A stretch of 64,000 nt of DNA from Caldilineaceae bacterium (GCA_020846635.1 JADLDO010000028.1:496001-560000), one strand, 5' to 3'. Positions 18,045 through 27,370 are shown, numbered from the stretch's first letter. The notes: a model not told the origin generated them from the letters alone. A program made the numbers and translations.

Positions 18045-18956
18045 ATGAAAGCCGTACGAGTCAACCAATGGGGCCAACCCGTCCAACTTGAGGAGATTCC
18101 CCAACCCACACCAGGCGCAGATGAAGTCCTGGTGCGCGTCCATGCGTCCTCTATCAATCCTATTGATGGAATTATTGCCGCAGGTCACATGTCTTCCATG
18201 TACACCGCGCCCATGACGCTCGGTACTGATTTCTCCGGCGAAGTCGCGGCAGCCGGAGGTAGTGTCAGCCATGTGAAACCAGGCGATGCTGTCTATGGCA
18301 TGAGTCTGAGTCGCGGCGCCTTTGCAGAGTATGCCGCTGTAAAGGCGGTTGGTGTCGCCCACAAACCAAAGTCACTCGATGACGCGCAGGCTGCTGCTGT
18401 ACCTCTTGCGGGCCTTACGGCGTGGCAAACACTCTTTAACCTGGCGCAACTGAAAAGCGGTGAACGTCTCTTGATCCACGGAGCAGCAGGCAACATCGGC
18501 ACCTTTGCCGTTCAACTGGCAAAAGATGCGGGCGCACACGTCATCGGCAGCGACATAGCGGCAAAAGCGAGGTTTCTGCGCGAGTTGGGCGCCGACCAAG
18601 TGATTGATGCCCAGTCACAGCGCTTTGAGAATGAGGTCGATCATATAGACGTGGTATTAGACCTTGTTGGACGTGACCTTGTGGAGCGTTCCTTTAACAT
18701 CCTCAAACCGGGCGGGCGCTATGTCACTTCCGCCGCGCAGCCCTCCCAGGAGGAGGCAGAGAGACGCGGCATTAAGGCGTATAGTACCTTCACGCAGCCC
18801 ACTGTGGAGGAGTTGACGAAACTGGCGGAACTGATTGACGCGGGGAAACTCAAGGTGTTTGTGGGCCGCACGTTCCCACTGGCAGAAACCCAAGCGGCGC
18901 TGGAGTTTAAGCCGCCAGCGGATGCTGAAGGCAAGGTGATTGTACTGGTTGGCTGA
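18045..18956 (+). CDS. Zinc-independent MDR quinone oxidoreductase
   Basis: 303 residues, the normal length for zinc-free medium-chain dehydrogenases such as NADPH:quinone reductase. It has the N-terminal GroES-like fold (MKAVRVNQWGQPVQLEEIPQ), then LGTDFSGEVAAAGGSV. The Rossmann fold carries GERLLIHGAAGNIGTFAVQL (nucleotide-binding AAGNIG). The catalytic zinc ligands of alcohol dehydrogenases are absent. It would reduce quinones or activated alkenes with NADPH in the cytoplasm. AAAGGA lies 9 bp before the ATG. A bidirectional hairpin separates it from the convergent clpC. Confidence 0.9.
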   Translation: MKAVRVNQWGQPVQLEEIPQPTPGADEVLVRVHASSINPIDGIIAAGHMSSMYTAPMTLGTDFSGEVAAAGGSVSHVKPGDAVYGMSLSRGAFAEYAAVKAVGVAHKPKSLDDAQAAAVPLAGLTAWQTLFNLAQLKSGERLLIHGAAGNIGTFAVQLAKDAGAHVIGSDIAAKARFLRELGADQVIDAQSQRFENEVDHIDVVLDLVGRDLVERSFNILKPGGRYVTSAAQPSQEEAERRGIKAYSTFTQPTVEELTKLAELIDAGKLKVFVGRTFPLAETQAALEFKPPADAEGKVIVLVG

Positions 18957-18978
18957 TGTGAGGTTCAGCGGTAAAGAT

Positions 18979-19015
18979 AAAAAAGCCTCCCGGAAGCATG
19001 AAGCTTCCGGGAGGC
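18979..19015 (-). terminator. Rho-independent terminator of clpC
   Basis: Stem GCCTCCCGGAAGC / GCTTCCGGGAGGC (13 bp, 5-nt loop), followed on the minus strand by TTTTTT. It is 8 bp after the clpC stop. The hairpin also lies downstream of the oxidoreductase on the plus strand but has no U-tract in that direction. Confidence 0.93.
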
Positions 19016-19022
19016 GGTAGGA

Positions 19023-21518
19023 CTATTCTTGTTCGCGGGAGACGGGTAGCTCCACGGCGATCGGCTCTTGCTCGATCTTGGTGAAGGTGAGCTTGTTCTC
19101 GCCTTCCAACTCTGGGTCATAGTCCACCACGACATGGTCGCCTGTGGCATATTCCCCATGCAAGAGTCGCTTGCTCAACTCGTTTTCCACCCGGCGTTGG
19201 AGCAGGCGGCGCAACGGTCGCGCTCCATAGGTCGGGTCATAGCCGACTTCGCCCAGATGATGGGCCGCTGCCTCGGTGAGTTCAACCGAGAAGCCCAATT
19301 CTTCCATGCGCTTGTCGATTTCTTCCATGAGCAGCTTGACAATCTGGTGGATCTCCGGCTTGCTCAGCGTATCAAAGATAATCGTCTCATCAATCCGGTT
19401 CAAGAACTCAGGCCGGAAGAGCCGCTTGAGCTGTGTGCCATACTCGCTCTGCGTATACTTGCTCTCGTCGAACTCTGGTGTGGCGAAGCCCAAAGGCCCG
19501 CGCTTGACCACTTCGGCCCCCACGTTGCTGGTCATGATGACCACCGCATTGCGGAAGTCGACCGTACGGCCTTGTCCATCGGTCAGGCGACCATCCTCCA
19601 TGATCTGGAGCAATGAGTTCCAGACTTCGGGGTGGGCCTTTTCCACCTCGTCGAAGAGGATGACCTGGTAGGGGCGGCGGCGAACCTGCTCGGTCAACTG
19701 CCCACCCTGGTCATAACCGACATAGCCGGGAGGCGCACCAAAGAGGCGCGACACGGTATGCGGCTCGCGATACTCGCTCATGTCGATGCGGAGCAGTGCC
19801 TCGTCGTCATCGAAGAGGAAGCCTGCCAGCGCCTTTGCCAATTCCGTCTTGCCCACGCCTGTTGGCCCCAGGAAGAGGAAGACCCCAATCGGTCGTCGCG
19901 GATCCTTCAGCCCACTGCGCGAACGGCGGATGGCATCGCTCACGGCTTCGACAGCCTTTGTTTGGCCGACGATGCGTTGCTGCAGCGCCTCTTCCATGTG
20001 CAGCAGCTTCTCCGACTCGGCCTGGATCATGCTGGACATGGGAATCCCTGTCCATGTGCTGACGACCTGGGCAATGTCATTGACATCCACGATCTCATCC
20101 AGCCCGGTTTCGGCGCGCCACGCCTCCACAGACGTGTTGTATTGATCTTCCAAACGTACCCGTTCGGTCTTCACCTGTGCGGCGTTCTCATAGTCACGCG
20201 CAGCCCAGGCGGCTTCCTCGTCGGCAATCAACTTCTCCAGCTTACTCTTTGCTTCTTTGAGCGAATTGGGCATGGAGTAGATGGCGACACGCAGCTTGGC
20301 CGCGGCCTCGTCCATCAGATCAATCGCCTTATCGGGCAAACGCCGGTCTGTCACATAGCGATGACTCAGCTTGACCGCTTGCACCAATGCCTCATCGTCA
20401 TAGACAACGTGGTGATGCTCCTCATAGCGGTGACGCAGCCCGCGCAAAATGGCGATGCTATCTTCCACATTCGGCTCGTCCACATAGACCGGCGCAAAGC
20501 GACGTTCCAGGGCCGCATCCTTCTCGATGTGCTCACGATATTCATCCAGCGTGGTTGCGCCGATGCACTGTAGCTCGCCACGTGCCAACGCCGGTTTCAG
20601 CATATTGCTGGCATCCAGCGCGCCCGCAGCGTTGCCCGCGCCCACGACCGTATGCAACTCGTCGATGAATAGAATAATCTCCCCTTCGGAGCGCTGCACT
20701 TCCTCAATCGCAGCCTTGAGTCGCTCTTCAAACTCGCCGCGGAAGCGTGTTCCGGCGAGCATCGCGCCCAAGTCCAGCGAAATCACCTTCTTGCCCATCA
20801 ATGGCTCAGGCACATCATTGGCGACGATCTGTTGGGCCAAGCCCTCAACAATCGCGGTCTTGCCCACGCCTGCCTCACCGATCAACACCGGGTTGTTCTT
20901 GGTGCGCCGGGAGAGAACCTGGAGCACGCGCAGCACTTCGGCGTCGCGGCCAATCACCGGGTCGAGCTTCTCCTCGCGTGCCGCTTGCGTCAGATCGCGG
21001 CCATACTTCTCCAGCACGCGATACTTGCTCTCGGCGTTGGGCGCTGTCACCCGCTGCCCGTTGCGCAGTTCCTCAATGGCGGCGTAGACTTGCTCTTTGG
21101 TAATACCCGCCTCGCGCAAAATGCTGGCGCTGGGCGTGTTGCGTTCGTTGGCGATGCCCAAAAAGATATGCTCGGTGCTAATATATTCGTCGTTGAGCTT
21201 CTTGGCTTCATCGTTGGCGACATCCATGACGCGCTTCAGCCGCGGTGTAATAAAAACCTGGGCTGTGGGCGTACCTCCATAAGGCATGCCGCTCGACTTC
21301 GGCGCGTGTTCAAGAATCGCTTCTAGCTTCTGAACAATTTCATCCACCGGCACGTTCAGCTTTTCAAAAAGCTGGGGAACCGCACCATCGCTTTGTTCCA
21401 CCAGTGCCAAAAAGACATGCTCAGTATCCACCTGTGTATGCTTGTAGCGTTGGAGAATCTCATAGGCCCGCATGGCGGCTTCTTGGGCCTTCTCCGTAAA
21501 TCTGTCGAATCTCATCAT
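19023..21518 (-). CDS. clpC: ATP-dependent Clp protease ATP-binding subunit ClpC
   Basis: 831 residues, typical of ClpC. Two Clp N-terminal repeats (about 4-65 and 80-150) precede AAA+ domain 1 (Walker A GEAGVGKT 214-221, Walker [10 protein letters not shown]). A short middle domain with UVR-like sequence follows at about 423-458. AAA+ domain 2 has Walker A GPTGVGKT (551-558) and [17 protein letters not shown]. The short middle domain and the LGF tripeptide after KRGP, matching the ClpP-binding loop, distinguish it from the disaggregase ClpB. It unfolds substrates and feeds them to ClpP. The leader carries repeated and inverted sequences that suggest regulation, but no CtsR (GGTCAAA) or CIRCE box was seen. 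Confidence 0.95.
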   Translation of the reverse strand: MMRFDRFTEKAQEAAMRAYEILQRYKHTQVDTEHVFLALVEQSDGAVPQLFEKLNVPVDEIVQKLEAILEHAPKSSGMPYGGTPTAQVFITPRLKRVMDVANDEAKKLNDEYISTEHIFLGIANERNTPSASILREAGITKEQVYAAIEELRNGQRVTAPNAESKYRVLEKYGRDLTQAAREEKLDPVIGRDAEVLRVLQVLSRRTKNNPVLIGEAGVGKTAIVEGLAQQIVANDVPEPLMGKKVISLDLGAMLAGTRFRGEFEERLKAAIEEVQRSEGEIILFIDELHTVVGAGNAAGALDASNMLKPALARGELQCIGATTLDEYREHIEKDAALERRFAPVYVDEPNVEDSIAILRGLRHRYEEHHHVVYDDEALVQAVKLSHRYVTDRRLPDKAIDLMDEAAAKLRVAIYSMPNSLKEAKSKLEKLIADEEAAWAARDYENAAQVKTERVRLEDQYNTSVEAWRAETGLDEIVDVNDIAQVVSTWTGIPMSSMIQAESEKLLHMEEALQQRIVGQTKAVEAVSDAIRRSRSGLKDPRRPIGVFLFLGPTGVGKTELAKALAGFLFDDDEALLRIDMSEYREPHTVSRLFGAPPGYVGYDQGGQLTEQVRRRPYQVILFDEVEKAHPEVWNSLLQIMEDGRLTDGQGRTVDFRNAVVIMTSNVGAEVVKRGPLGFATPEFDESKYTQSEYGTQLKRLFRPEFLNRIDETIIFDTLSKPEIHQIVKLLMEEIDKRMEELGFSVELTEAAAHHLGEVGYDPTYGARPLRRLLQRRVENELSKRLLHGEYATGDHVVVDYDPELEGENKLTFTKIEQEPIAVELPVSREQE

Positions 21519-21568
21519 TTAGTCCGTATCTATATACCCTCGTATGGCTGTTGCCGAAACTCGTTTCC

Positions 21569-21641
21569 ACTCCGGTAATCTCGTCTCTACTCCGGTAATG
21601 AAGAGAGATTACACCTATACTACGTTTTCTATAGTAGAAAA
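21569..21641 (-). promoter_or_regulatory. clpC leader: two direct repeats and a palindrome
   Basis: ACTCCGGTAAT occurs at 21569-21579 and 21589-21599, exactly 20 bp apart, about two DNA turns. A perfect inverted repeat TTTTCTA-TAG-TAGAAAA spans 21625-21641. Both are upstream of clpC on its strand and are candidate operator sites. Confidence 0.5.
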
Positions 21642-21999
21642 GATTCCCAACCAGCGTTCTTCTAGCAATATGCTAATGCTATGCAAACAGAGATCGAAAA
21701 AACGAGCTTGTCGCAACAGCGCAGCCCTGGGTTTGCCGGTATTCTTAACAAAGTTGGGCAGGTGTAATGACGAAATGCAGCAACTTTCGTGCCACGGGAC
21801 CGACGACAGGCAACCCATAATAGAATAATTATACCACAATCGAAGCCCAATTTCCAGCGGTTTTTACTCCTGCGCCTCTCTGGGATTAGGCGGATGCTGC
21901 CTGAATTGTGAAAGCGCCCCCTTGCTTAAATAGAATTCGCTTAAACAGAAATTGCTCCAATAGATAGAAGGAGTAGATGAACAATAACTTATCTCCAAA

Positions 22000-22028
22000 T
22001 TGACAGGCGAAAGAATTCACCCTATAAT
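22000..22028 (+). promoter_or_regulatory. Perfect-consensus sigma70 promoter for the DtxR-type gene
   Basis: TTGACA (22000-22005), a 17-bp spacer and TATAAT (22023-22028); both hexamers match consensus exactly. Predicted leader is about 33 nt to the ATG at 22068. Confidence 0.85.
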
Positions 22029-22067
22029 TCCTCTACATTTTTCTCAGAAACGTTATAAAAATTCACT

Positions 22068-22781
22068 ATGCAAACATTTTGTGGCCTTACAACCGATGGG
22101 ATGCTGGAGTATCTAGCGGCGATCTACAAGCTTGCTCAAGCCTATGATCGCGTGACGACAAGCGCATTGGCGGAAGTGATGTGCGTATCGCCACCGGCTG
22201 CCAGCAGCATGCTCAAGCGGTTGCAGGATTCCGGCTTTGTTGACCGTTCGGCCCCGGACGGCATCACCCTGACTGAACAAGGCAGGCTTGCCGCGCTCCA
22301 GTTGATCCGCCGCCATCGTCTCTTGGAAGTTTTTCTGGTCGAGGTGATGGGCTTTACCTGGGATCAGGTGGATGTCGAAGCGCACCGGCTGGAACATTCC
22401 GTAAGCGCCGCTTTTGAAGACCGCATGGATCGCCTCTGCAACTATCCGACCCGCTGTCCCCACGGCGACCTCATCCCGCTCAAGGATGGGACGCTGCCCG
22501 ATGAGCCGCTCACGGCAGTAACGGCATTGGAGCCGGGGCAACGGGGTGTGCTGCAGCGCGTAGGTTCTAAGGAACCCAGCATCCTGCGCTATCTATCGCA
22601 GTTGAAATTAATGCCGGGCCGAGAAGTGCGCCTGGTGGAACTGGCCCCCTTTAACGGGCCGGTCACGTTGGAATTGCTCAACCTGACCAACGGTTCAACC
22701 AATGGCGAGTCCCAGGCAAACCCCACACAAATCCTGGGGAGCGAACTAGCCGATACGCTTTTTGTGAGCGTAGCGAGCTAG
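22068..22781 (+). CDS. DtxR/MntR-family metal-dependent transcriptional regulator
   Basis: 237 residues with the full three-part layout of long DtxR proteins. The N-terminal winged helix reads TTSALAEVMCVSPPAASSMLKRLQDSGFV. The metal-binding and dimerisation domain includes LEVFLVEVMGFTWDQVDVEAHRLEH and the characteristic CNYPTRCPHGDLIP. The C-terminal SH3-like (FeoA) domain covers about 170-237. It would repress metal-uptake genes when Fe or Mn is bound. No ferrous-iron or manganese transporter is adjacent, so its regulon is elsewhere; the gene has a perfect-consensus promoter of its own. Confidence 0.93.
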   Translation: MQTFCGLTTDGMLEYLAAIYKLAQAYDRVTTSALAEVMCVSPPAASSMLKRLQDSGFVDRSAPDGITLTEQGRLAALQLIRRHRLLEVFLVEVMGFTWDQVDVEAHRLEHSVSAAFEDRMDRLCNYPTRCPHGDLIPLKDGTLPDEPLTAVTALEPGQRGVLQRVGSKEPSILRYLSQLKLMPGREVRLVELAPFNGPVTLELLNLTNGSTNGESQANPTQILGSELADTLFVSVAS

Positions 22782-22853
22782 CGCCTTCCATTTTACCCCT
22801 GATTTTGCCTCTGTTTTTATCTCTGATTTTAGCTTTGGGAGACAGCCGTACCT

Positions 22854-23297
22854 ATGGACTTTGTCGAATACGTGGCTGCGGGCGGCGTGGTCATTCATGA
22901 TGACCAAATGCTGCTCCTGGATCGTCCTAAGCGTGGAGAAGTTCGTTTGCCCAAAGGACACGTAGACCCCGGCGAAACCCACATCGAAACCGCCTTACGC
23001 GAAACCATTGAAGAAACAGGCTATTTCGAGTTAGCCATCGTGGCGGATTTGGGTGAACGGCTGGTTGAATTCGATTACGAGGATCAGCACTACCGCCGCA
23101 CCGAGCATTTCTATTTGATGCGTAAACTGGGCGACGGACAAGAACCGCGCTCGCCCAAAGACGCCAAACAGTTTCAGCCGATTTGGGTTCCTCTCTCCGA
23201 GGCGGTTGAGATGCTCACCTATCTTGCCGAGCAAGAGGTGGCGCAGCGCGCCATTGCGATCTACCAGGAACCATCCGCCGCACAACCCAAAGGCTAA
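22854..23297 (+). CDS. Nudix hydrolase
   Basis: 147 residues with a canonical Nudix box at about residues 41-63 (starts GHVDPGETHIETALRETIEE, then TGY), fitting GX5EX7REUXEEXGU. The N-terminus reads VAAGGVVIHDDQMLLLDRPK, typical of Ap4A or nucleotide pyrophosphohydrolases. It cleaves nucleoside diphosphates linked to another group; the exact substrate is unknown. It lies 72 bp downstream of the DtxR-type gene and may share its transcript, ending at the hairpin at 23400. Confidence 0.92.
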   Translation: MDFVEYVAAGGVVIHDDQMLLLDRPKRGEVRLPKGHVDPGETHIETALRETIEETGYFELAIVADLGERLVEFDYEDQHYRRTEHFYLMRKLGDGQEPRSPKDAKQFQPIWVPLSEAVEMLTYLAEQEVAQRAIAIYQEPSAAQPKG

Positions 23298-23399
23298 CTT
23301 GCACGTCGCTTGTAGCCCTGGGCGTGTGCGCAATAGCAAATTAAACGGAAAAAGCCCATCCGCCTGTGAACAACTGTGCGTTGGGCTACTCCGATAATG

Positions 23400-23427
23400 G
23401 CAGGGTCAAGCGACCCTGCTATTTTTA
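23400..23427 (+). terminator. Rho-independent terminator after the Nudix gene
   Basis: GCAGGGTC-AAGC-GACCCTGC followed by TATTTTTA. A second, almost perfect palindrome (GGTGAACCC-AC-GGGTTCACC, 23437-23456) follows and lies 24 bp past the infA stop on the other strand, so it may stop infA transcripts. Confidence 0.85.
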
Positions 23428-23479
23428 TGGAATTCAGGTGAACCCACGGGTTCACCGTCGCTCATCAGTCTGATCGTGT

Positions 23480-23701
23480 CTAATTGCGGAAGCGATAGGT
23501 AATACGACCGCGAGTCAAGTCATAGGGACTCATCTCGACTTTAACCTTGTCGCCCAGCAGCACGCGGATGTAATACTTCCGCATCTTGCCGGAGAGATAT
23601 GCCAAGACGGTATGCCCATTCTCAAGTTCGACGCGGAACATGGCGTTGGGCAGGGTGTCGACAATCTTTCCCTCTAGAGTAATTGTTTCTTCAGAAGACA
23701 T
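23480..23701 (-). CDS. infA: Translation initiation factor IF-1
   Basis: 73 residues, exactly the family size. It is a single S1/OB fold with [60 protein letters not shown] and terminal TYRF. It binds the A site of the 30S subunit during initiation. The ATG has GGAG upstream. It lies downstream of rpsU on the same strand, separated by a terminator-like hairpin, unlike the usual secY-adk-map-infA context. Confidence 0.97.
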   Translation of the reverse strand: MSSEETITLEGKIVDTLPNAMFRVELENGHTVLAYLSGKMRKYYIRVLLGDKVKVEMSPYDLTRGRITYRFRN

Positions 23702-23736
23702 GTAACTCCGTTCTGAATTTGCTGTATATAGAAAAC

Positions 23737-23776
23737 ACCACCGGCAAAGAATCTTTACGCCATCTCTGCCGGTGGT
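23737..23776 (-). terminator. Terminator-like hairpin between rpsU and infA
   Basis: ACCACCGGCA and TGCCGGTGGT form a 10-bp perfect stem with a 20-nt loop, followed on the minus strand by GTGTTTTCT. It ends or attenuates rpsU transcription before infA. Confidence 0.7.
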
Positions 23777-23800
23777 TGACTGGACTATCCAAAATAAAAC

Positions 23801-23992
23801 CTACACAGCGCGCTTGGGGAGGCGTTGTGATTTGCGAATGGCCTTCTGGCGCTTAATGCGCTTGATTTCGCTTTTGGATGTGAACCACCGCTTTTGGCGG
23901 ACAATCGGCAGGATACGGGCCTCTGCCACAGCCTTGCGGAATCGCTTTAGAATACTCTCCTGGCTTTCGCCGGGTCGTAGTTCTACGCTCAT
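23801..23992 (-). CDS. rpsU: 30S ribosomal protein S21
   Basis: 63 residues, basic. It starts MSVELRPGESQESILKRFRK and contains the RWFTSKSEIKRIKRQKAIRK basic helix, matching S21. The ATG at 23992 is preceded by AGAGGGGGTGATCTA, an unusually long match to the anti-Shine-Dalgarno sequence of 16S rRNA, which fixes this start over an ATG 9 codons upstream. A strong hairpin lies directly upstream in the leader. Confidence 0.95.
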   Translation of the reverse strand: MSVELRPGESQESILKRFRKAVAEARILPIVRQKRWFTSKSEIKRIKRQKAIRKSQRLPKRAV

Positions 23993-24020
23993 TAGATCAC
24001 CCCCTCTCAAAGCGAACAAA

Positions 24021-24071
24021 CATCACAGATACAGTACCTTCAACCTTACGAAGTATACTGTATCTGTGATG
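24021..24071 (-). terminator. rpsA terminator / rpsU leader hairpin
   Basis: CATCACAGATACAGTA (24021-24036) and TACTGTATCTGTGATG (24056-24071) are a perfect 16-bp inverted repeat with a 19-nt loop, followed on the minus strand by TTTGTT. It is 83 bp after the rpsA stop and 29 bp before the rpsU start. Confidence 0.8.
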
Positions 24072-24153
24072 AGGCGTCAAAAAATTGTGGAGAAGACTGT
24101 AAATAACTCTAACGATTTCTAAAGAAGCCTGCTCTGCTACGGGTCAGTTGCTT

Positions 24154-25533
24154 CTAGTCGTCATCGTCATCATCGTCGTCGTCAACTTCAACATCATCCG
24201 CGCTGTCAGCGCCCGGATCATCTACGTTTACGGCGTTGTTTACACTCTCCGCATCATCCGCGCTGTCCGCTAGAGGCGCACGATCCGACGCGCCCATCGG
24301 CGCATCGCCGGCGACTTCCTCCTCATCAGCACCGGTGTCATCGTCATCGCCATCATCCGCACGCGCGGCACTGCTGGAATAGCCTTCTGCCTGGCGCAAG
24401 CTTAGACCCACGCGCTGGCGCTTGCGGTCAACACGCAGCACCTTTGCCTGTACTTCGTCACCAACGCGAATGGTTTTGAGTGGTTCGGCGACGGCAATAT
24501 CAGCGATCTCACTAATATGGATCAGCCCTTCAATCCCCGGTTCTAATTCAGCAAAAGCGCCAAAGTCGACAATGCGGGTGATGGTCGTGGTGATCACGTC
24601 GCCAGGATGGTAGCGTTCTTCTACAGAGTCCCACGGGTTTGCCAAGAGCCGTTTGCGGCTCAAGGCGATACGCTGGTTGTCTGGTTCAATGCGAATCACC
24701 TGCACATCAATCGTTTGACCCACTTCCAGGGCCTCGCGCGGGTGGTTGATGTTTGACCAGCCGATTTCGCTCACATGCAGCAGCCCGTCCGCCCCGCCAA
24801 TATCGACAAAGGCACCAAAGGGACGCAGGCTGCGTACTTCGCCGGTGATGATATCGCCGACATGGAGGGTCTTAAAGAGTTCCTCGCGGCGCGACGCTTG
24901 ATATTCGCGTTCAGCCAGCGACTCGGACATGACCAAACGCCGGCGTCGCCGCTCAACCTCAATTACCTTGAGGCGCATGCTTTGGCCGATCCGATTTTCC
25001 AACTCAATGCGGCGTTGGTCTTCGGAAAGGTTGCGCGGCATATCGACAATGTGTGAAGCAGGCACAAAGCCGCGCAGGTGATTGAATTCAACCGTCAACC
25101 CGCCCTTGTTATAGCCGACGACCTTATGCGTGGTGATCTCGCCGCTGTCCATGTACTCCTGGGCGCGCACCCAGTCGCGCTGTTGCAGGGCATCTGCCAT
25201 GCTCAGGACAAAGATGCCATCGTCATCAGGCTGCTTGCTGATGACCACATCGACTGTCTGTCCTTCATGCAGATTCTTGACGAACTCGGGATCAAGCCGC
25301 GACAAATCAGATTGCGGTACGACACCATCGCGCTTACTGCCGACGTTGACCAGCAATTCCGAAGGCCTGATCTCGACAATCACCCCCTCGCGCAGATCGC
25401 CACGACCAGGCAAATCCAAATCCAAGTCCTGTTCGAGATATTGCTCAAACAGTTCTAGATCAGTCGCCTCTGATGTGTTCTCTGGCTCATGGACGCCGCC
25501 CATCTCGACATCGAATTGTTCCGCGTCTGGCAT
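24154..25533 (-). CDS. rpsA: 30S ribosomal protein S1 with acidic C-terminal tail
   Basis: 459 residues with four S1 RNA-binding motifs (about 45-110, 128-200, 215-285, 302-372). Clear strands include GDIITGEVRSLRPFGAFVDI and VITTTITRIVDFGAFAELEP. Four repeats is usual for non-proteobacterial S1. It helps mRNA bind the 30S subunit. Residues from about 390 form a disordered, very acidic tail ending in nine consecutive Asp. A consensus-like promoter lies 108 bp upstream; CGGAG precedes the ATG. Confidence 0.92.
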   Translation of the reverse strand: MPDAEQFDVEMGGVHEPENTSEATDLELFEQYLEQDLDLDLPGRGDLREGVIVEIRPSELLVNVGSKRDGVVPQSDLSRLDPEFVKNLHEGQTVDVVISKQPDDDGIFVLSMADALQQRDWVRAQEYMDSGEITTHKVVGYNKGGLTVEFNHLRGFVPASHIVDMPRNLSEDQRRIELENRIGQSMRLKVIEVERRRRRLVMSESLAEREYQASRREELFKTLHVGDIITGEVRSLRPFGAFVDIGGADGLLHVSEIGWSNINHPREALEVGQTIDVQVIRIEPDNQRIALSRKRLLANPWDSVEERYHPGDVITTTITRIVDFGAFAELEPGIEGLIHISEIADIAVAEPLKTIRVGDEVQAKVLRVDRKRQRVGLSLRQAEGYSSSAARADDGDDDDTGADEEEVAGDAPMGASDRAPLADSADDAESVNNAVNVDDPGADSADDVEVDDDDDDDDD

Positions 25534-25640
25534 CGTAACGTCACTCCGAAAGATTTAACGTGAATGAATTAGGGCCGTATGCATCGGGATTCGGCAAGTG
25601 CTTATGCACAACGGTCAAGATATTCGATTATCCCAGAGCG

Positions 25641-25669
25641 ATTATAACAGCACGCTAGGGGTGCGTCAA
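25641..25669 (-). promoter_or_regulatory. Sigma70-like promoter for rpsA
   Basis: On the minus strand TTGACG (25669-25664), a 17-bp spacer and TATAAT (25646-25641). The implied leader is about 100 nt. Confidence 0.8.
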
Positions 25670-25699
25670 GGAAAGGTTTTTAACATAATGTGCAAATCG

Positions 25700-27370
25700 T
25701 TACAATTGCAATCTCTTTTTCAGTTGACGCCACACCTGTTTGATCTGCGTTAAGCGATCTGGGGCCACATGGTCGCCCGCATAGCGCACTTGCACAAACG
25801 CATCGGTGAGATCGGTAATGGCTGCGCGGTTGGCATCATCCGCGTCCAACTGCTCTGCCAAGCGGGGCGCATAGTGCAGAGGCGTCTCTGCTTCCTTGCG
25901 CGGCAGCCCTGCTTCTTCGGCGCGGTGGAGCAGTGCAAGATAGTAGTAACGCACCTGCCGATCCGCATCCAGCCCGCGTAACCCCAGCCAGCCGGGCATC
26001 CCGCGGCCCCCGCGCTGCAACGCTTCGGCGGCGCGCTCTGCCTGGGCGCGCACGCGGGCCGCCTGCCATGACTGGTAGGCCCCAAAGAGCATCAGCCAGC
26101 GCGCGCGCAGCATTGCCCAAATACGCCGCGCCCAGGCAAAATCCGATCCTTTGCCGCTGAAATAGATATAGGCCGCATAGCCCAGGAGAATCGCCGCAAA
26201 CGCCCAGAAGAAAAGACCACCCGCCCACGGGGGCAGCAGGTCTGCGCTTTGCGGCGGCGCTTCCAGCGCGGGCGTTGCCATTGGTTCAGGCGGTGGCGGC
26301 GGTGCTTCTTCGACAGGTTCCCCCGTGAGCCAGGAGAGCAGCATGAGAAAAAGGGTCAAGAAAAAGCGAAAGACGCCAAAGAGGAAAAAGTAGATGCCCG
26401 CCAGGATTGCCGATAGAATCTGCGCCAAATAGAAAGTGCCGCCCAGAGGTAGCAAGGCCGCGACGATGCCGATCAGGACGATAATCATCAAGGCATAAAC
26501 CGGCCAGTTTTGCAGAACAGCCGGTGCGCTGGGCGTCTTTTGCAGAATCCAGCGCGAGCGCAGCAGCGCCAACTGCCCCTGACTGATCAGCACCAGCCCC
26601 ACCAGGAAATAGACAATGATGGCCGCGATCACTGTGGGATCAATGTTTTGGCGGACGACGCCGAGAAAGCCGCTCTCCGGCAGGTCATAGCGCGACCCTG
26701 CGGCAAAGATGACGAGCAGAATGCCGCCGACGACCCAACGCCCCACAAAGCGGCGCAGAATGGCAGGGCGATCCGTATAGACAGGCCGCGCCGTGTCTTG
26801 CCAGCGGTCGCCGACGCCGCGCACGATATAGAGGTCATCCGGCTGGAGCGCCATCGCCAACAGATCCTCGGTCATGGCTGTGGACATGATCCACGCCAAC
26901 AGCACGACCAGCGCGCCCACCAGAAAATAGCCATCCAAAAAGCTGTCCACAGGCTTGAGCAAGATCTGCTCAAAACCGGGAAAGCTGTCGGTGGTCAGCC
27001 AAGTGGCGATGCGCGTAGCGCCCAGGATGAGCACGATTTCGGCAAAGCGATAGCCCGCGGCGCGTTTGCTGCGTTGGCCCGGCTGTGCCAGCCAAGTGGT
27101 TGTAATGCTGCCGGTAATCGAGGCGAGCGCGCCGATGATTGCCAGCAGTTCGGTATAGACCAGCGGCAGCGATGGCATCAAGCGGCGGATAAAGGCCAAC
27201 ATTGCCAGGACGAGACAGACCGAGGCAACGGCAATCAAGGCCGGGCGCAAGATCGATTGCGTCCACGAATTATCGTTCAAATCGGCGTCGCTGAGCGCGC
27301 GATCGGCAACATCGAGAACAGGGGTATCCGTTGTCAGTGGGAGTCTGTTTTCAGCCACGATACAATCCAC
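25700..27370 (-). CDS. Membrane protein with C-terminal DUF4129 domain
   Basis: 556 residues: nine or so hydrophobic spans over residues 40-410 and a Pro-rich linker (EEAPPPPPEPMATPALEAPP). The soluble C-terminal domain has RYYYLALLHRAEEAGLPRKE and TPLHYAPRLAEQL, which matches DUF4129. DUF4129 proteins are habitually encoded with MoxR ATPases and DUF58 proteins and often with transglutaminase-like proteins; their common function is not settled but is thought to concern extracytoplasmic protein maturation. Here MoxR and DUF58 genes lie upstream on the same strand with a topoisomerase gene between. The start is GTG. Confidence 0.85.
   Translation of the reverse strand: MDCIVAENRLPLTTDTPVLDVADRALSDADLNDNSWTQSILRPALIAVASVCLVLAMLAFIRRLMPSLPLVYTELLAIIGALASITGSITTTWLAQPGQRSKRAAGYRFAEIVLILGATRIATWLTTDSFPGFEQILLKPVDSFLDGYFLVGALVVLLAWIMSTAMTEDLLAMALQPDDLYIVRGVGDRWQDTARPVYTDRPAILRRFVGRWVVGGILLVIFAAGSRYDLPESGFLGVVRQNIDPTVIAAIIVYFLVGLVLISQGQLALLRSRWILQKTPSAPAVLQNWPVYALMIIVLIGIVAALLPLGGTFYLAQILSAILAGIYFFLFGVFRFFLTLFLMLLSWLTGEPVEEAPPPPPEPMATPALEAPPQSADLLPPWAGGLFFWAFAAILLGYAAYIYFSGKGSDFAWARRIWAMLRARWLMLFGAYQSWQAARVRAQAERAAEALQRGGRGMPGWLGLRGLDADRQVRYYYLALLHRAEEAGLPRKEAETPLHYAPRLAEQLDADDANRAAITDLTDAFVQVRYAGDHVAPDRLTQIKQVWRQLKKRLQL

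Larger units (their letters stand above)
21519..22067. other. 549-bp divergent intergenic region between clpC and dtxR-like gene
   Basis: No credible gene. On the clpC side it holds the repeats at 21569-21641 and an extended -10 (TGGTATAAT, minus strand, 21828-21836), which would give a leader of about 300 nt. On the regulator side it holds a consensus promoter at 22000-22028. Confidence 0.6.

Noticed and set aside
19632..20573. 313-codon plus-strand open frame
   Set aside because: Antisense shadow of clpC.
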